Source of the DNA: a bacterium
GTDB lineage: Bacteria; Campylobacterota; Campylobacteria; Campylobacterales; Arcobacteraceae
NCBI GenBank assembly: GCA_018816105.1
Contig: JAHIWE010000012.1
Location: forward strand, 1-46,839
Length of the DNA stretch: 46,839 bases
Reading direction: 5' to 3'
This document shows, piece by piece, positions 36,122 through 43,032 of this stretch (position 1 is the first letter of the stretch; each line of letters starts with the position of its first letter). The position numbers and the translations under genes are program-made. The notes below the pieces were generated by a model that ran no database searches, was not told the origin of the DNA, and worked only from the letters and a program-made list of their open reading frames with translations.

Positions 36122-36769
36122 TTATAAATCTATTCTGTAGCCTATACCAGAAATATTTATAATTAATTCCTTATAGGTTTTTTTTCTTATTTCTTTTACT
36201 AAAGATCGAAGAGCATCTTGGGTCATAGTATTATTCCAAATCTCTTTGTTTATTTCTTCATAGCTTATAGCTCTATTATATTCTTTTATTAGTAATCCTA
36301 AAAAAAGGCTTTCTCTTTTTGTTAAAGATATGATTTTATTATTTTTAAATAGCGTTTTATTATAGATATCATAAATAAAGTTATTTTTTAGTTTTCTTAT
36401 ATTTGATTTTTGTGAATCAATATTTTTAACACAATCTTTTAATATATAAATAAATTCATTTACACAATTTAGTTCTTGAATAAATTTAACATATTCAATT
36501 TCTAAACTCTCTATTAGATGGGTATGATTTATCTTATCTAAAAATGCAATAATTTGTATTTGATTATTTAATACTCTAATTTGTTTTAACAGTTCAAAAT
36601 TATATTTTGTAATTACTAAATGTATTTCTTCATTATTTATTAAATCTATAAGTTCATCTTGATTATTATATTTAAAAACATTGTTTGTATATGTAGATAT
36701 TAATTCATGAAATTTTTCATCATTTTCTTTCGAATTATAACAAACATTTAAATATTTTAATTCATTCAT
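36122..36769 (-). CDS. Degenerate response regulator with winged-helix DNA-binding domain
   Basis: The C-terminal ~85 residues (about 130-215) are an OmpR-type winged helix: ISLTKRESLFLGLLIKEYNR, YEEINKEIWNN, ALRSLVKEIRKK and the wing ISGIGYRIDL. The N-terminal ~115 residues have receiver-like length and strand rhythm, but the acidic pair after strand 1 is missing (CYNSKEND). The phospho-Asp position reads LVITKYN. It therefore probably works without phosphorylation. The gene lies between a lipoprotein and an ABC exporter, which it may regulate. AAGGGAAG precedes the ATG. Confidence 0.75.
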   Translation of the reverse strand: MNELKYLNVCYNSKENDEKFHELISTYTNNVFKYNNQDELIDLINNEEIHLVITKYNFELLKQIRVLNNQIQIIAFLDKINHTHLIESLEIEYVKFIQELNCVNEFIYILKDCVKNIDSQKSNIRKLKNNFIYDIYNKTLFKNNKIISLTKRESLFLGLLIKEYNRAISYEEINKEIWNNTMTQDALRSLVKEIRKKTYKELIINISGIGYRIDL

Positions 36770-36799
36770 TTCTTCCCTTATTTAATTTTATATTGAATA

Positions 36800-37099
36800 T
36801 TATTTATCAGTTGAGCTTAGCATTTGCTCACAAACTTCTGTTTTCATACCTTCATGAAAAGTACAATTTAATCCACATTTGAAAAATGCAATATTTTCTA
36901 ATTTTTGATTTTGTATTTCTAAAATAGATACTTTTTTACACTCTTCTAATGAGCTAAATGTCATGGGACTTTTAACATATTTTTTTGTATCTTCTTTTGT
37001 AGGATAGATAAATGCAGTCCATTTTGTTTCTTTTTCACCACCAAAACAACCATTCAACAAAAATGCAGCACACCCAATTAGTAACAAATTTTTTAACAT
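36800..37099 (-). CDS. Small cysteine-containing lipoprotein
   Basis: The 99-residue protein has a lipoprotein signal (LLLIGCAAFLLNGCFGG) with the lipobox Cys at 18. The mature part contains four Cys (54, 75, 79, 90), including FKCGLNCTF, consistent with two disulfides in the periplasm. I do not recognise a family, though the W-x-A-F-I-Y-P start and CGxNC pattern recur in small proteobacterial lipoproteins as I recall. It is the first gene of the minus-strand run with the degenerate regulator (30-base gap). Confidence 0.7.
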   Translation of the reverse strand: MLKNLLLIGCAAFLLNGCFGGEKETKWTAFIYPTKEDTKKYVKSPMTFSSLEECKKVSILEIQNQKLENIAFFKCGLNCTFHEGMKTEVCEQMLSSTDK

Positions 37100-37243
37100 A
37101 AACTCTCTTTTTTTTACAGATTTTAGTGAAAATTTATTTATAAAACCTTAAAAGCAAATATTAATAGGCATTAATTTAGTCAAAAAAATTATTTACTTAC
37201 AATATACAAAGAGTATTAAACGATTATTATACATTTAATATGT

Positions 37244-37249
37244 TACAAT
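37244..37249 (+). promoter_or_regulatory. Extended -10 promoter of the DUF1104-RR-HK-cytochrome operon
   Basis: TGTTACAAT lies 25 bases before the first ATG. The preceding ~145 bases separate it from the divergent lipoprotein gene and hold no ORF. Confidence 0.45.
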
Positions 37250-37274
37250 CAAAATAAAAAATAGAGTTCTAAAA

Positions 37275-37496
37275 ATGAAAAAAATTGCCCTAATCTCTCT
37301 TTTACTGTTTAGTTTTGTTTTTGCAAAGGAAGATTATTCAGAAATGAGTACACAAGAGTTAATAGCTATAATTGGTTATGTTAAAGATGATAATAAAGAT
37401 TCTTTTTTAAAAGAGTTAAACTCTAGACTTCCATTTATGAGTGATTCTGAAAAAGAGTTATATGAAAAAACTTTAGAAAAGCCAGAAGAAAAATGA
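37275..37496 (+). CDS. Small periplasmic protein, DUF1104-like
   Basis: The 73-residue protein has a clear signal peptide (IALISLLLFSFVFAKED) and a mature ~55-residue helical part: DYSEMSTQELIAIIGYVKDD, then FLKELNSRLPFMSDSEKELY. This fits the DUF1104 family of small periplasmic proteins found mainly in Campylobacterota, as I recall it. Its stop overlaps the ATG of the response regulator by 4 bases, so translation is coupled. That arrangement suggests a partner or output of the sensor system, as seen with periplasmic modulators of other kinases. Confidence 0.72.
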   Translation: MKKIALISLLLFSFVFAKEDYSEMSTQELIAIIGYVKDDNKDSFLKELNSRLPFMSDSEKELYEKTLEKPEEK

Positions 37497-38158
37497 AATC
37501 AAAAATATTATTACTAGAAGATGATTTAAATTTAAGTGAAACTGTTTGTGAATATTTTGAAGAGCATGGTTTTGATGTAGTTTGTGTTTATGATGGTGAT
37601 GAGGCTATTTCTGCTATTTATGAAAATAGTTTTGATTTATTGTTACTTGATGTTAATGTTCCAAATAAAAATGGTTTTGATGTTTTAAAAGAGATTAGAA
37701 AAGAAAAAAATAGTGTTCCTGCAATTTTTACTACTTCTTTAAATTCAATGGATTCACTAGAAGAGGGATATTTAAGTGGTTGTGATGATTATATTAGAAA
37801 GCCTTTTGAATTAAAAGAGCTATTGTTTCGTGTTCAAACAATTTTAAAAAGAGAGTTTGCACATAAAAATGATGTAATAAATATCACACCTGACATAACA
37901 TTTAATTCTATTTCAAATGAGTTAAAACATAATGACGAAGAGATAAAATTAAATTTAAAAGAGTTAAAACTTTTAAAACTATTTTTACAACACCCAAATG
38001 AACTTTTAGTTCATGATAGGATTTATGATTATGTTTGGGATTATGATGAAGAGTATAGTGATAATTCTTTACGAACATATATAAAAAATCTTAGAAAAAT
38101 ATTAGGAAAAGATAAAATTGTTAGTCTTAAAAAACTCGGGTATAGATTTAACCAATAG
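37493..38158 (+). CDS. OmpR-family response regulator
   Basis: The 221-residue protein has an intact receiver: acidic pair Asp10-Asp11, phospho-acceptor Asp53 (LLLLDVNVPNKNG), Thr80/Thr81 and Lys103 (YIRKPF). It is followed by an OmpR winged helix (about 125-220) with LRTYIKNLRKILGKDKIVSL and the wing KLGYRFNQ. It should bind direct-repeat sites as a dimer when phosphorylated by the kinase encoded by the next gene. The kinase frame starts 41 bases before its stop. Confidence 0.93.
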   Translation: MKSKILLLEDDLNLSETVCEYFEEHGFDVVCVYDGDEAISAIYENSFDLLLLDVNVPNKNGFDVLKEIRKEKNSVPAIFTTSLNSMDSLEEGYLSGCDDYIRKPFELKELLFRVQTILKREFAHKNDVINITPDITFNSISNELKHNDEEIKLNLKELKLLKLFLQHPNELLVHDRIYDYVWDYDEEYSDNSLRTYIKNLRKILGKDKIVSLKKLGYRFNQ

Positions 38159-39305
38159 TGAGACTAGGACTCTTTTAGGGTTTAGTCTTCTTTATTCTTT
38201 TTTAGTTTTAGTGATCTTAAGTGTTGTGTCTTTTTTGTATTATCAATTCAAAAAAGATTTAATGCTTCAAGAAAAAAGACAAATATTACAAGATTATTCA
38301 AATGATTTAGTTATTAGGTTAAAAGATTTACACGTAAATATTGATAAAAAAAATATTTATCCAAGAGATGAAAAGTTTGAATCGGCTATTTTTGATAGTG
38401 ATAGAAAAAAAATATTTTCAACCCTTAAATCTGAAAGTGTAAGTTTAGATGATGTTATTTATTTAAGTGGAAATCAAATACATTTTATAAAAGAGCCTGA
38501 ATCTTATTATTTAGGAAGTAAATTTATAATAATTGAAATACCAGATGATAATCTTTGGTTTGAACAAATTAAGTATAAAATGTTTTTATCTTTTGTTGGT
38601 TCATTTTTATTTATGATTCTTATAGGTTATTTTATTTCAAAATTATTTTTAAAACCTATGCGTGATGCCTTGCATTTATTGGATAGATTTATAAAAGACA
38701 CAACTCACGAATTAAATACTCCTGTGACTGCAATTCTTACAAATATTGAGATGATTGATAAATCTTTATTGGATGAAAAACTTGCAAAAAAAATAAATAG
38801 AATAGAAATAGGTGCTAAAACTATTTCGAATATCTATGAAGATTTAACTTTTGTAACATTGAATAACCAAATAATTTCAAATAATGAAAATATAAATCTA
38901 TCAGATGTTTTAAGACAAAGAGTTGATTATTTCAAAAGTTTAGCAAATATGAAAAAAATCACTTTTAAAATGTATATTAAAGATAATGTTTTTATATTGT
39001 GTGATATGAAAAAAATCTCAAAACTTATAGATAATCTTTTATCTAATGCTATAAAATACAATAAAATTTCAGGTTTTATAATAGTTGATTTAACAGATGA
39101 AGGCTTTAGTATTGAAGATAGTGGAAAAGGAATTAGTAAAGAAAATTTAGAAAACCTATTTGAAAGATATACAAGATTTGATAAAAGTGTAGGTGGTTTT
39201 GGAATAGGATTAAATATAGTTTCTTTAATTACAAAAGAGTATGATTTTAAAATTGATGTGGAATCACAAATAAATGTTGGAACTAAAATGAGTGTAAAAT
39301 GGTAA
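38118..39305 (+). CDS. Membrane sensor histidine kinase
   Basis: TM1 is near 20-42, a short periplasmic domain lies at about 45-150, TM2 near 155-175, then a DHp domain with FIKDTTHELNTPVTAILTN (phospho-His197). The ATPase domain has N-box DNLLSNAIKYNK, G1 EDSGKGIS and G2 GGFGIGLNIV. No clear HAMP domain is present. The start codon used here is TTG; no ATG or GTG is available before TM1. Overlap with the regulator upstream and the cytochrome downstream (7 bases) implies tight coupling. The sensed signal is unknown; the periplasmic domain has no Cys. Confidence 0.9.
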   Translation: MLVLKNSGIDLTNSETRTLLGFSLLYSFLVLVILSVVSFLYYQFKKDLMLQEKRQILQDYSNDLVIRLKDLHVNIDKKNIYPRDEKFESAIFDSDRKKIFSTLKSESVSLDDVIYLSGNQIHFIKEPESYYLGSKFIIIEIPDDNLWFEQIKYKMFLSFVGSFLFMILIGYFISKLFLKPMRDALHLLDRFIKDTTHELNTPVTAILTNIEMIDKSLLDEKLAKKINRIEIGAKTISNIYEDLTFVTLNNQIISNNENINLSDVLRQRVDYFKSLANMKKITFKMYIKDNVFILCDMKKISKLIDNLLSNAIKYNKISGFIIVDLTDEGFSIEDSGKGISKENLENLFERYTRFDKSVGGFGIGLNIVSLITKEYDFKIDVESQINVGTKMSVKW

Positions 39306-39643
39306 AAGTATTTCTAGTTTTAATTTTTTGTTTATCTTTTTTGAAAGCAGAAAAAAATGATAATGTTATTTATGATTTGAATTGTGTTGGCTGTCATAAA
39401 AAAATGCCTGTTACTATTGATAAATATTTTTATAGATATCTATTAAAATATAGTAGTGAAACAAGAGTTAAAAGCTCAATGTTTGATTATTTAAAAAATC
39501 CAACAAAAGAAAAAACTATTATGTCAGAGTCTTTTGTTACTAGATTTGGAATTAAAAAGAAGTCTAAATTAAGTGATGATAAGTTAAAAGAAGCAATTGA
39601 TAGTTATTGGGAGAAGTATAAAATTTTTGAAAAATTAAAATAG
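39299..39643 (+). CDS. Small monoheme cytochrome c-like protein
   Basis: A signal peptide (VFLVLIFCLSFLKAEKN) is followed by the heme c site DLNCVGCHKKMP (Cys29, Cys32, His33). The remaining ~80 residues are Lys-rich and helical. Met residues in SSMFDY and TIMSESF are candidates for the sixth ligand. It is periplasmic. Its ATG lies inside the last codons of the histidine kinase gene, so it is the fourth gene of a translationally coupled operon. A heme protein there could be the sensed redox partner or the output. Confidence 0.82.
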   Translation: MVKVFLVLIFCLSFLKAEKNDNVIYDLNCVGCHKKMPVTIDKYFYRYLLKYSSETRVKSSMFDYLKNPTKEKTIMSESFVTRFGIKKKSKLSDDKLKEAIDSYWEKYKIFEKLK

Positions 39644-39686
39644 TTTCTATAAGTTTTATATACACAATATCTTCACAATAAAGGCA

Positions 39687-39692
39687 TATACT
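39687..39692 (+). promoter_or_regulatory. -10 box of the glycine-zipper gene
   Basis: TATACT lies 34 bases before the ATG and gives a leader that ends with TTAGGAG. The gene therefore probably has its own promoter, separate from the four-gene operon upstream. Confidence 0.45.
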
Positions 39693-39725
39693 CTTTATTA
39701 GATATTGAATTATTAGGAGTTAATA

Positions 39726-40199
39726 ATGAAAAAAATATTAGCAATACTTTTTATGTCAGGTTCATTAGTTTTCGCAGGTAATAATGAATTAGGACTTGAT
39801 ACACTAGTTGGTGCAACACTTGGTGTAGTTGTTGGTAACCAAATAGGAAAAGGTACAGGAAAAGATGTTGCAAGAGTTGCTGGTGGATTACTAGGGGCTA
39901 CAATTGCAAATAATACTAGAGATGCAAGAAATAATAACTATAGCAGTAATAATTACAATAATAATGATTATAATAGCAGTTATAGAACATATGATAATTA
40001 CGATAGAACAACAACTTATGTAAGAGACGATTATTATGATGATGATAGATATTATTATGACAGGAGACCAGCACCTTCTCAAGTAGTTGTAATATATAAA
40101 GATTATGATAGAAGACCTCCATATAGACATTATAGACCTCACGATAGAGGACCTAGAAGTCATATTTACATCGAACAAAGTTATTATAGAGGGCGTTAA
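39726..40199 (+). CDS. Glycine-zipper envelope protein with Asn/Tyr/Asp-rich tail
   Basis: The 157-residue protein has a signal peptide (ILAILFMSGSLVFAG), then a glycine-zipper segment (about 22-64: LVGATLGVVVGNQIGKGTGK and GGLLGATIANN). An Asn/Tyr/Asp-rich low-complexity region (66-120) follows, and then a Tyr/Arg/Pro-rich tail. Glycine-zipper 2TM proteins are usually outer-membrane or periplasmic and affect envelope integrity. The tail is unusual and may bind polyanions or peptidoglycan. It is monocistronic, with its own promoter and terminator. Confidence 0.78.
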   Translation: MKKILAILFMSGSLVFAGNNELGLDTLVGATLGVVVGNQIGKGTGKDVARVAGGLLGATIANNTRDARNNNYSSNNYNNNDYNSSYRTYDNYDRTTTYVRDDYYDDDRYYYDRRPAPSQVVVIYKDYDRRPPYRHYRPHDRGPRSHIYIEQSYYRGR

Positions 40200-40207
40200 T
40201 AAAAGGT

Positions 40208-40241
40208 GTTAAACTCAAAGGTTTTTTGAGTTTAACTTTTT
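40208..40241. terminator. Bidirectional terminator between glycine-zipper and flagellin genes
   Basis: An 11-base stem GTTAAACTCAA / TTGAGTTTAAC is followed by T5. It reaches the flagellin stop codon. Confidence 0.8.
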
Positions 40242-41070
40242 AAGAAAGAAGAAGTCTTGATACCATTTGTTGGTTGATATTATTTCCTTGGGCTTGACTA
40301 AAAGCTCCAATTTGAGCTAAAATATTTTGTTTTGAAAAGTTTGCAGATTCTTGTGCATAGTTTGTATCAAATGCACTATTCGCTTGTAAAGTACTTGTTT
40401 CTTGAGAAATTAAATTTCTATTAGAACTTTGAAGTTGATTTTGAATAGCTCCAAATTCACTTTTTACACTATTTAAATCATTTATAGCATTATCAATAGT
40501 TTCCAAATATCCTCTAGCTCCACTTGCTGTAAAAGTAGTAGCATCTTGAGTTGCTAAAGCTGTTAGTCCTAATCCTTGAGTATTTGATTGAACACTTGAT
40601 GCTTCAATTATATTTTCTCCATTTAGTCCACTTTGATATTGTTGCACTTGTGATGCTGTACTATCAGTAGCACTATTTTGAAGTAGAGTTTGGCCATTAT
40701 AGTTTGTACTACTTGCTATTTTATCAAATTGTTCAAGTTGCGATTTAATATCTTTTAATATTGCATCTCTTCCTTCTTGACTTGTAGTATCTGTTGAAGC
40801 TTGAAGAAGTTTTTCTTTTATATTATCTAGAATATTTGATTGTTCATTTGTAGCACCTGATGCAATTTGAGTTGCTGCAATTGCTGAATTTGTATTTTCA
40901 ATTGCTTGTGAATAACCATTTGACTGAGCTAATAAATTTGTAGCAATAGCTAATCCTGATGCATTATCAGCAGATTTATTTACTTCAAGTCCCGTTGCGA
41001 TTCTAGTTAAGGCTTGATTATTGTTTAGATAAACATTTTGGTTTACCGAAGAGTTTGAATTTATTTGCAT
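40240..41070 (-). CDS. Short atypical flagellin
   Basis: The 276-residue protein has flagellin ends. The N-terminal D0/D1 part reads ALTRIATGLEVNKSADNASG and LAIATNLLAQSNGYSQAIEN. The C-terminal part reads FDTNYAQESANFSKQNILAQ and ends NQQMVSRLLLS. The usual N-terminal start before the ALxRLSSG-type motif is a few residues shorter here, and the normal C-terminal LLQ end is replaced by LLLS. The variable centre is small. No other flagellar gene is in the window. It sits behind a sigma70-like TATAGT box rather than an obvious sigma28 or sigma54 site. AAAGGAG precedes the ATG. Confidence 0.85.
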   Translation of the reverse strand: MQINSNSSVNQNVYLNNNQALTRIATGLEVNKSADNASGLAIATNLLAQSNGYSQAIENTNSAIAATQIASGATNEQSNILDNIKEKLLQASTDTTSQEGRDAILKDIKSQLEQFDKIASSTNYNGQTLLQNSATDSTASQVQQYQSGLNGENIIEASSVQSNTQGLGLTALATQDATTFTASGARGYLETIDNAINDLNSVKSEFGAIQNQLQSSNRNLISQETSTLQANSAFDTNYAQESANFSKQNILAQIGAFSQAQGNNINQQMVSRLLLS

Positions 41071-41094
41071 AACAGACTCCTTTTTTTCTTTTAT

Positions 41095-41100
41095 ACTATA
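41095..41100 (-). promoter_or_regulatory. -10 box of the flagellin gene
   Basis: The minus strand reads GAATATAGTATAAA, with TATAGT about 25 bases before the ATG. I see no sigma28 (CGAT-type -10) or sigma54 (GG/GC) match in the 99-base intergenic region. Confidence 0.4.
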
Positions 41101-41139
41101 TTCTATTCCTAATAAGTTTAAATTATTATTAAGTTTTGA

Positions 41140-41145
41140 TATAAT
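41140..41145 (+). promoter_or_regulatory. Extended -10 promoter of the DUF309-exonuclease pair
   Basis: TGATATAAT combines an extended TG with TATAAT about 25 bases before the ATG. Confidence 0.5.
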
Positions 41146-41169
41146 ATTTTAAATTAAATTAGGCTTTAC

Positions 41170-41496
41170 ATGGATATAAATTTAAAACTTGAAGATATTA
41201 TTTTATTATTAAAAGAAGAAAAGTTTGTACAAGCTCATGATGTTTTGGAAGAACTTTGGCGAGAATATAAAAATCAGGAAAGTACAAGAAAAGAATCTTT
41301 TATTTTAAAAGCTTTTGTAAATGCAAGTGTTAGTATAGAATTATATAATATGCAAAGGTTTGAACATTCAAATAATGTTTGGAATACTTATTTAAAATAT
41401 GAAAATTTAATAGATGATTTAAAAAGTATAAACAATATAAACTATAAAAAAATAAAAGAGATAATTTATAAAAAAAGAGAAAAATATATAAAATGA
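41170..41496 (+). CDS. DUF309 domain protein
   Basis: The 108-residue helical protein has the DUF309 signature: EEKFVQAHDVLEELWREYK, then KESFILKAFVNASVSIELYN and later helices with the conserved NxxxxWNTYLKY pattern. DUF309 proteins are small, cytoplasmic and of unknown function. The stop overlaps the exonuclease start by 4 bases (ATGA), so the two are coupled. No catalytic residues are obvious. Confidence 0.8.
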   Translation: MDINLKLEDIILLLKEEKFVQAHDVLEELWREYKNQESTRKESFILKAFVNASVSIELYNMQRFEHSNNVWNTYLKYENLIDDLKSINNINYKKIKEIIYKKREKYIK

Positions 41497-42008
41497 TTAT
41501 AATAGATTTTGAAACAAATACAAGTAATATTGGTGATGTAATAGAAGTAGCAGCTGTTAGAATTGATAAAGATTTTAAAGTTTTAGATAAGTTTCATAGA
41601 TATTATCTTTCAAGATATCCAGTAAACTATTTTTCTTACGCAGTTCACAGACTTACACCTGAATTAATACTTGATTATAGAAAAGATAAATCTTATTGTT
41701 CATATTTTACAGAAGATGAAGATTTTTTAGAATTTTGCTCAAATTCTGATACTTTAGTTGCCCATAATATCACTTTTGAATTGAGACATATAGATAGAAA
41801 AGTTAACTTTAAAAAACATATTTGCACAATGAAAGAAAATAAAGATATTGTAAAAGTTTATGGAAAATCTGGAAGATTAAAAAATCCAAAACTTGATGAA
41901 ACTTGTTTATATTATGGCATTGAATTTGATGGTGATAAATATCATAGTGCTACTTATGATGTGACTAAAACCTATGAAATACTCAAAAGAATGAATATTA
42001 CCCTATAA
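41493..42008 (+). CDS. DnaQ-like 3'-5' exonuclease domain protein
   Basis: The 171-residue single-domain protein has the DEDDh fold: motif I IIDFETNT (Asp5, Glu7), motif II VAHNITFELRH (89-99) and motif III KYHSATYDVTKTY (His151, Asp156). In motif II the expected Asp is Glu96, a conservative change. Such exonucleases proofread or trim DNA or RNA; the substrate is unknown. It lacks any polymerase or helicase domain and is coupled to the DUF309 gene. Confidence 0.82.
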   Translation: MIIIDFETNTSNIGDVIEVAAVRIDKDFKVLDKFHRYYLSRYPVNYFSYAVHRLTPELILDYRKDKSYCSYFTEDEDFLEFCSNSDTLVAHNITFELRHIDRKVNFKKHICTMKENKDIVKVYGKSGRLKNPKLDETCLYYGIEFDGDKYHSATYDVTKTYEILKRMNITL

Positions 42009-42045
42009 ATAGATAAATTTATACTACGAAAAATATCTTTTTTAT

Positions 42046-42051
42046 TATAAA
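42046..42051 (+). promoter_or_regulatory. -10 box upstream of the DUF523/DUF1722 gene
   Basis: TATAAA lies 22 bases before the ATG, in an AT-rich leader that contains AAAAGGA. Confidence 0.35.
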
Positions 42052-42072
42052 ATAAAATAAAAAGGATTTGTT

Positions 42073-43032
42073 ATGAAATTAGGAGTTTCTGCTTGTTTAA
42101 TTGGAACAAAATGTAGATATGATGGTATTGGAGCAAATGACAAATTTATAATTGATGTTTTGCAAAAATATTTTGATACAGTTCCATATTGCCCTGAAAC
42201 TATAATTTGGGGAAGTCCAAGAGAGGCTATTCGACAAGTTCAAAATGAAGATGGAGAACTACGAATTGTAACTTCTACGAAAAAAAATCCAGTTGATGTA
42301 ACAAAACAATTAGAAGATATTTCAATTGAGTGTGCAAATAAAGTAAAAGATGATGACTTATGTGGATTTATTTTAAAATCAGCATCACCAACATGTGGAA
42401 TGGAGCGAGTAAAAGTTTATAAACCTTTTAACGCTCCAAGCGTGAAAAATGGTATTGGATTATTTGCAAAACAAATAAAAGAGAAATATCCATATTTGCC
42501 AGTTGAAGAAGAGGGTAGATTAATCGATCCTTGGCTTAGAGAAAACTTTTTAATGCAAATTTTTGCTTATCAACATTTTCATGAATTTATAAAATCAAAT
42601 CCAACTTTTAATGATTTAGTTTTATTTCATACTTCATATAAATACTTGATTTATGCAAAAGCTCAAAAATCATACACAACTCTTGGAAAAATAGTTGCAA
42701 ACCACGATAAAAAACAACTTGGCGAAGTTTTAGAAGAGTATAAAAATGAGTTTTTAAAAGCAATTGCATTAAAAGGAAGTGTAAGTAAAACTTACAACGT
42801 TTTACTTCACATTTTTGGATATTTTAAAAAACTAATAACAAAAGAAGAGAAAGAGATTATTTTATCAAGTCTTGAAGAGTATAAAGAAAAAATTATTCCT
42901 TTAATTGCTGTAATGAAACTAATAAACTTATATGTAAATAGATTTGATGTTCAGTATTTAAAAGTTCAAAAATTTTTAAATCCATATCCAAGTGAGTTGG
43001 CTTTAAGAAGTGATATTAAGGCATATAAGTAA
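42073..43032 (+). CDS. DUF523 + DUF1722 protein (YbgA-like)
   Basis: The first ~145 residues are a DUF523 domain: GVSACLIGTKCRYDGIGAND with Cys8 and Cys14, VPYCPE and SASPTCGMERVKVY. The rest (about 160-315) is DUF1722 (YbgA): IDPWLRENFLMQIFAYQHFH and YLIYAKAQKSYTTLGKIVAN. DUF523 proteins include TudS, an Fe-S thiouracil desulfidase whose cluster is held by such cysteines; the same activity here is an inference. E. coli ybgA also lies directly before the photolyase gene phrB. The stop overlaps the photolyase start by one base. Confidence 0.87.
   Translation: MKLGVSACLIGTKCRYDGIGANDKFIIDVLQKYFDTVPYCPETIIWGSPREAIRQVQNEDGELRIVTSTKKNPVDVTKQLEDISIECANKVKDDDLCGFILKSASPTCGMERVKVYKPFNAPSVKNGIGLFAKQIKEKYPYLPVEEEGRLIDPWLRENFLMQIFAYQHFHEFIKSNPTFNDLVLFHTSYKYLIYAKAQKSYTTLGKIVANHDKKQLGEVLEEYKNEFLKAIALKGSVSKTYNVLLHIFGYFKKLITKEEKEIILSSLEEYKEKIIPLIAVMKLINLYVNRFDVQYLKVQKFLNPYPSELALRSDIKAYK

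Noticed and set aside
37493-38158. Possibility that the response regulator is degenerate like its neighbour at 36122
   Set aside because: All receiver residues (Asp10, Asp11, Asp53, Thr81, Lys103) are present.
39891-40178. Antisense ORFs of up to 95 codons opposite the glycine-zipper gene
   Set aside because: They are almost only Ile, Ser and Tyr, the shadow of the Asn/Asp/Tyr-rich repeats on the coding strand, with no ribosome site.
41071-41169. Sigma28 or sigma54 promoter for the flagellin gene
   Set aside because: No CGAT-type -10 with a TAAA-type -35, and no GG-N10-GC pair, is present in the 99-base spacer.
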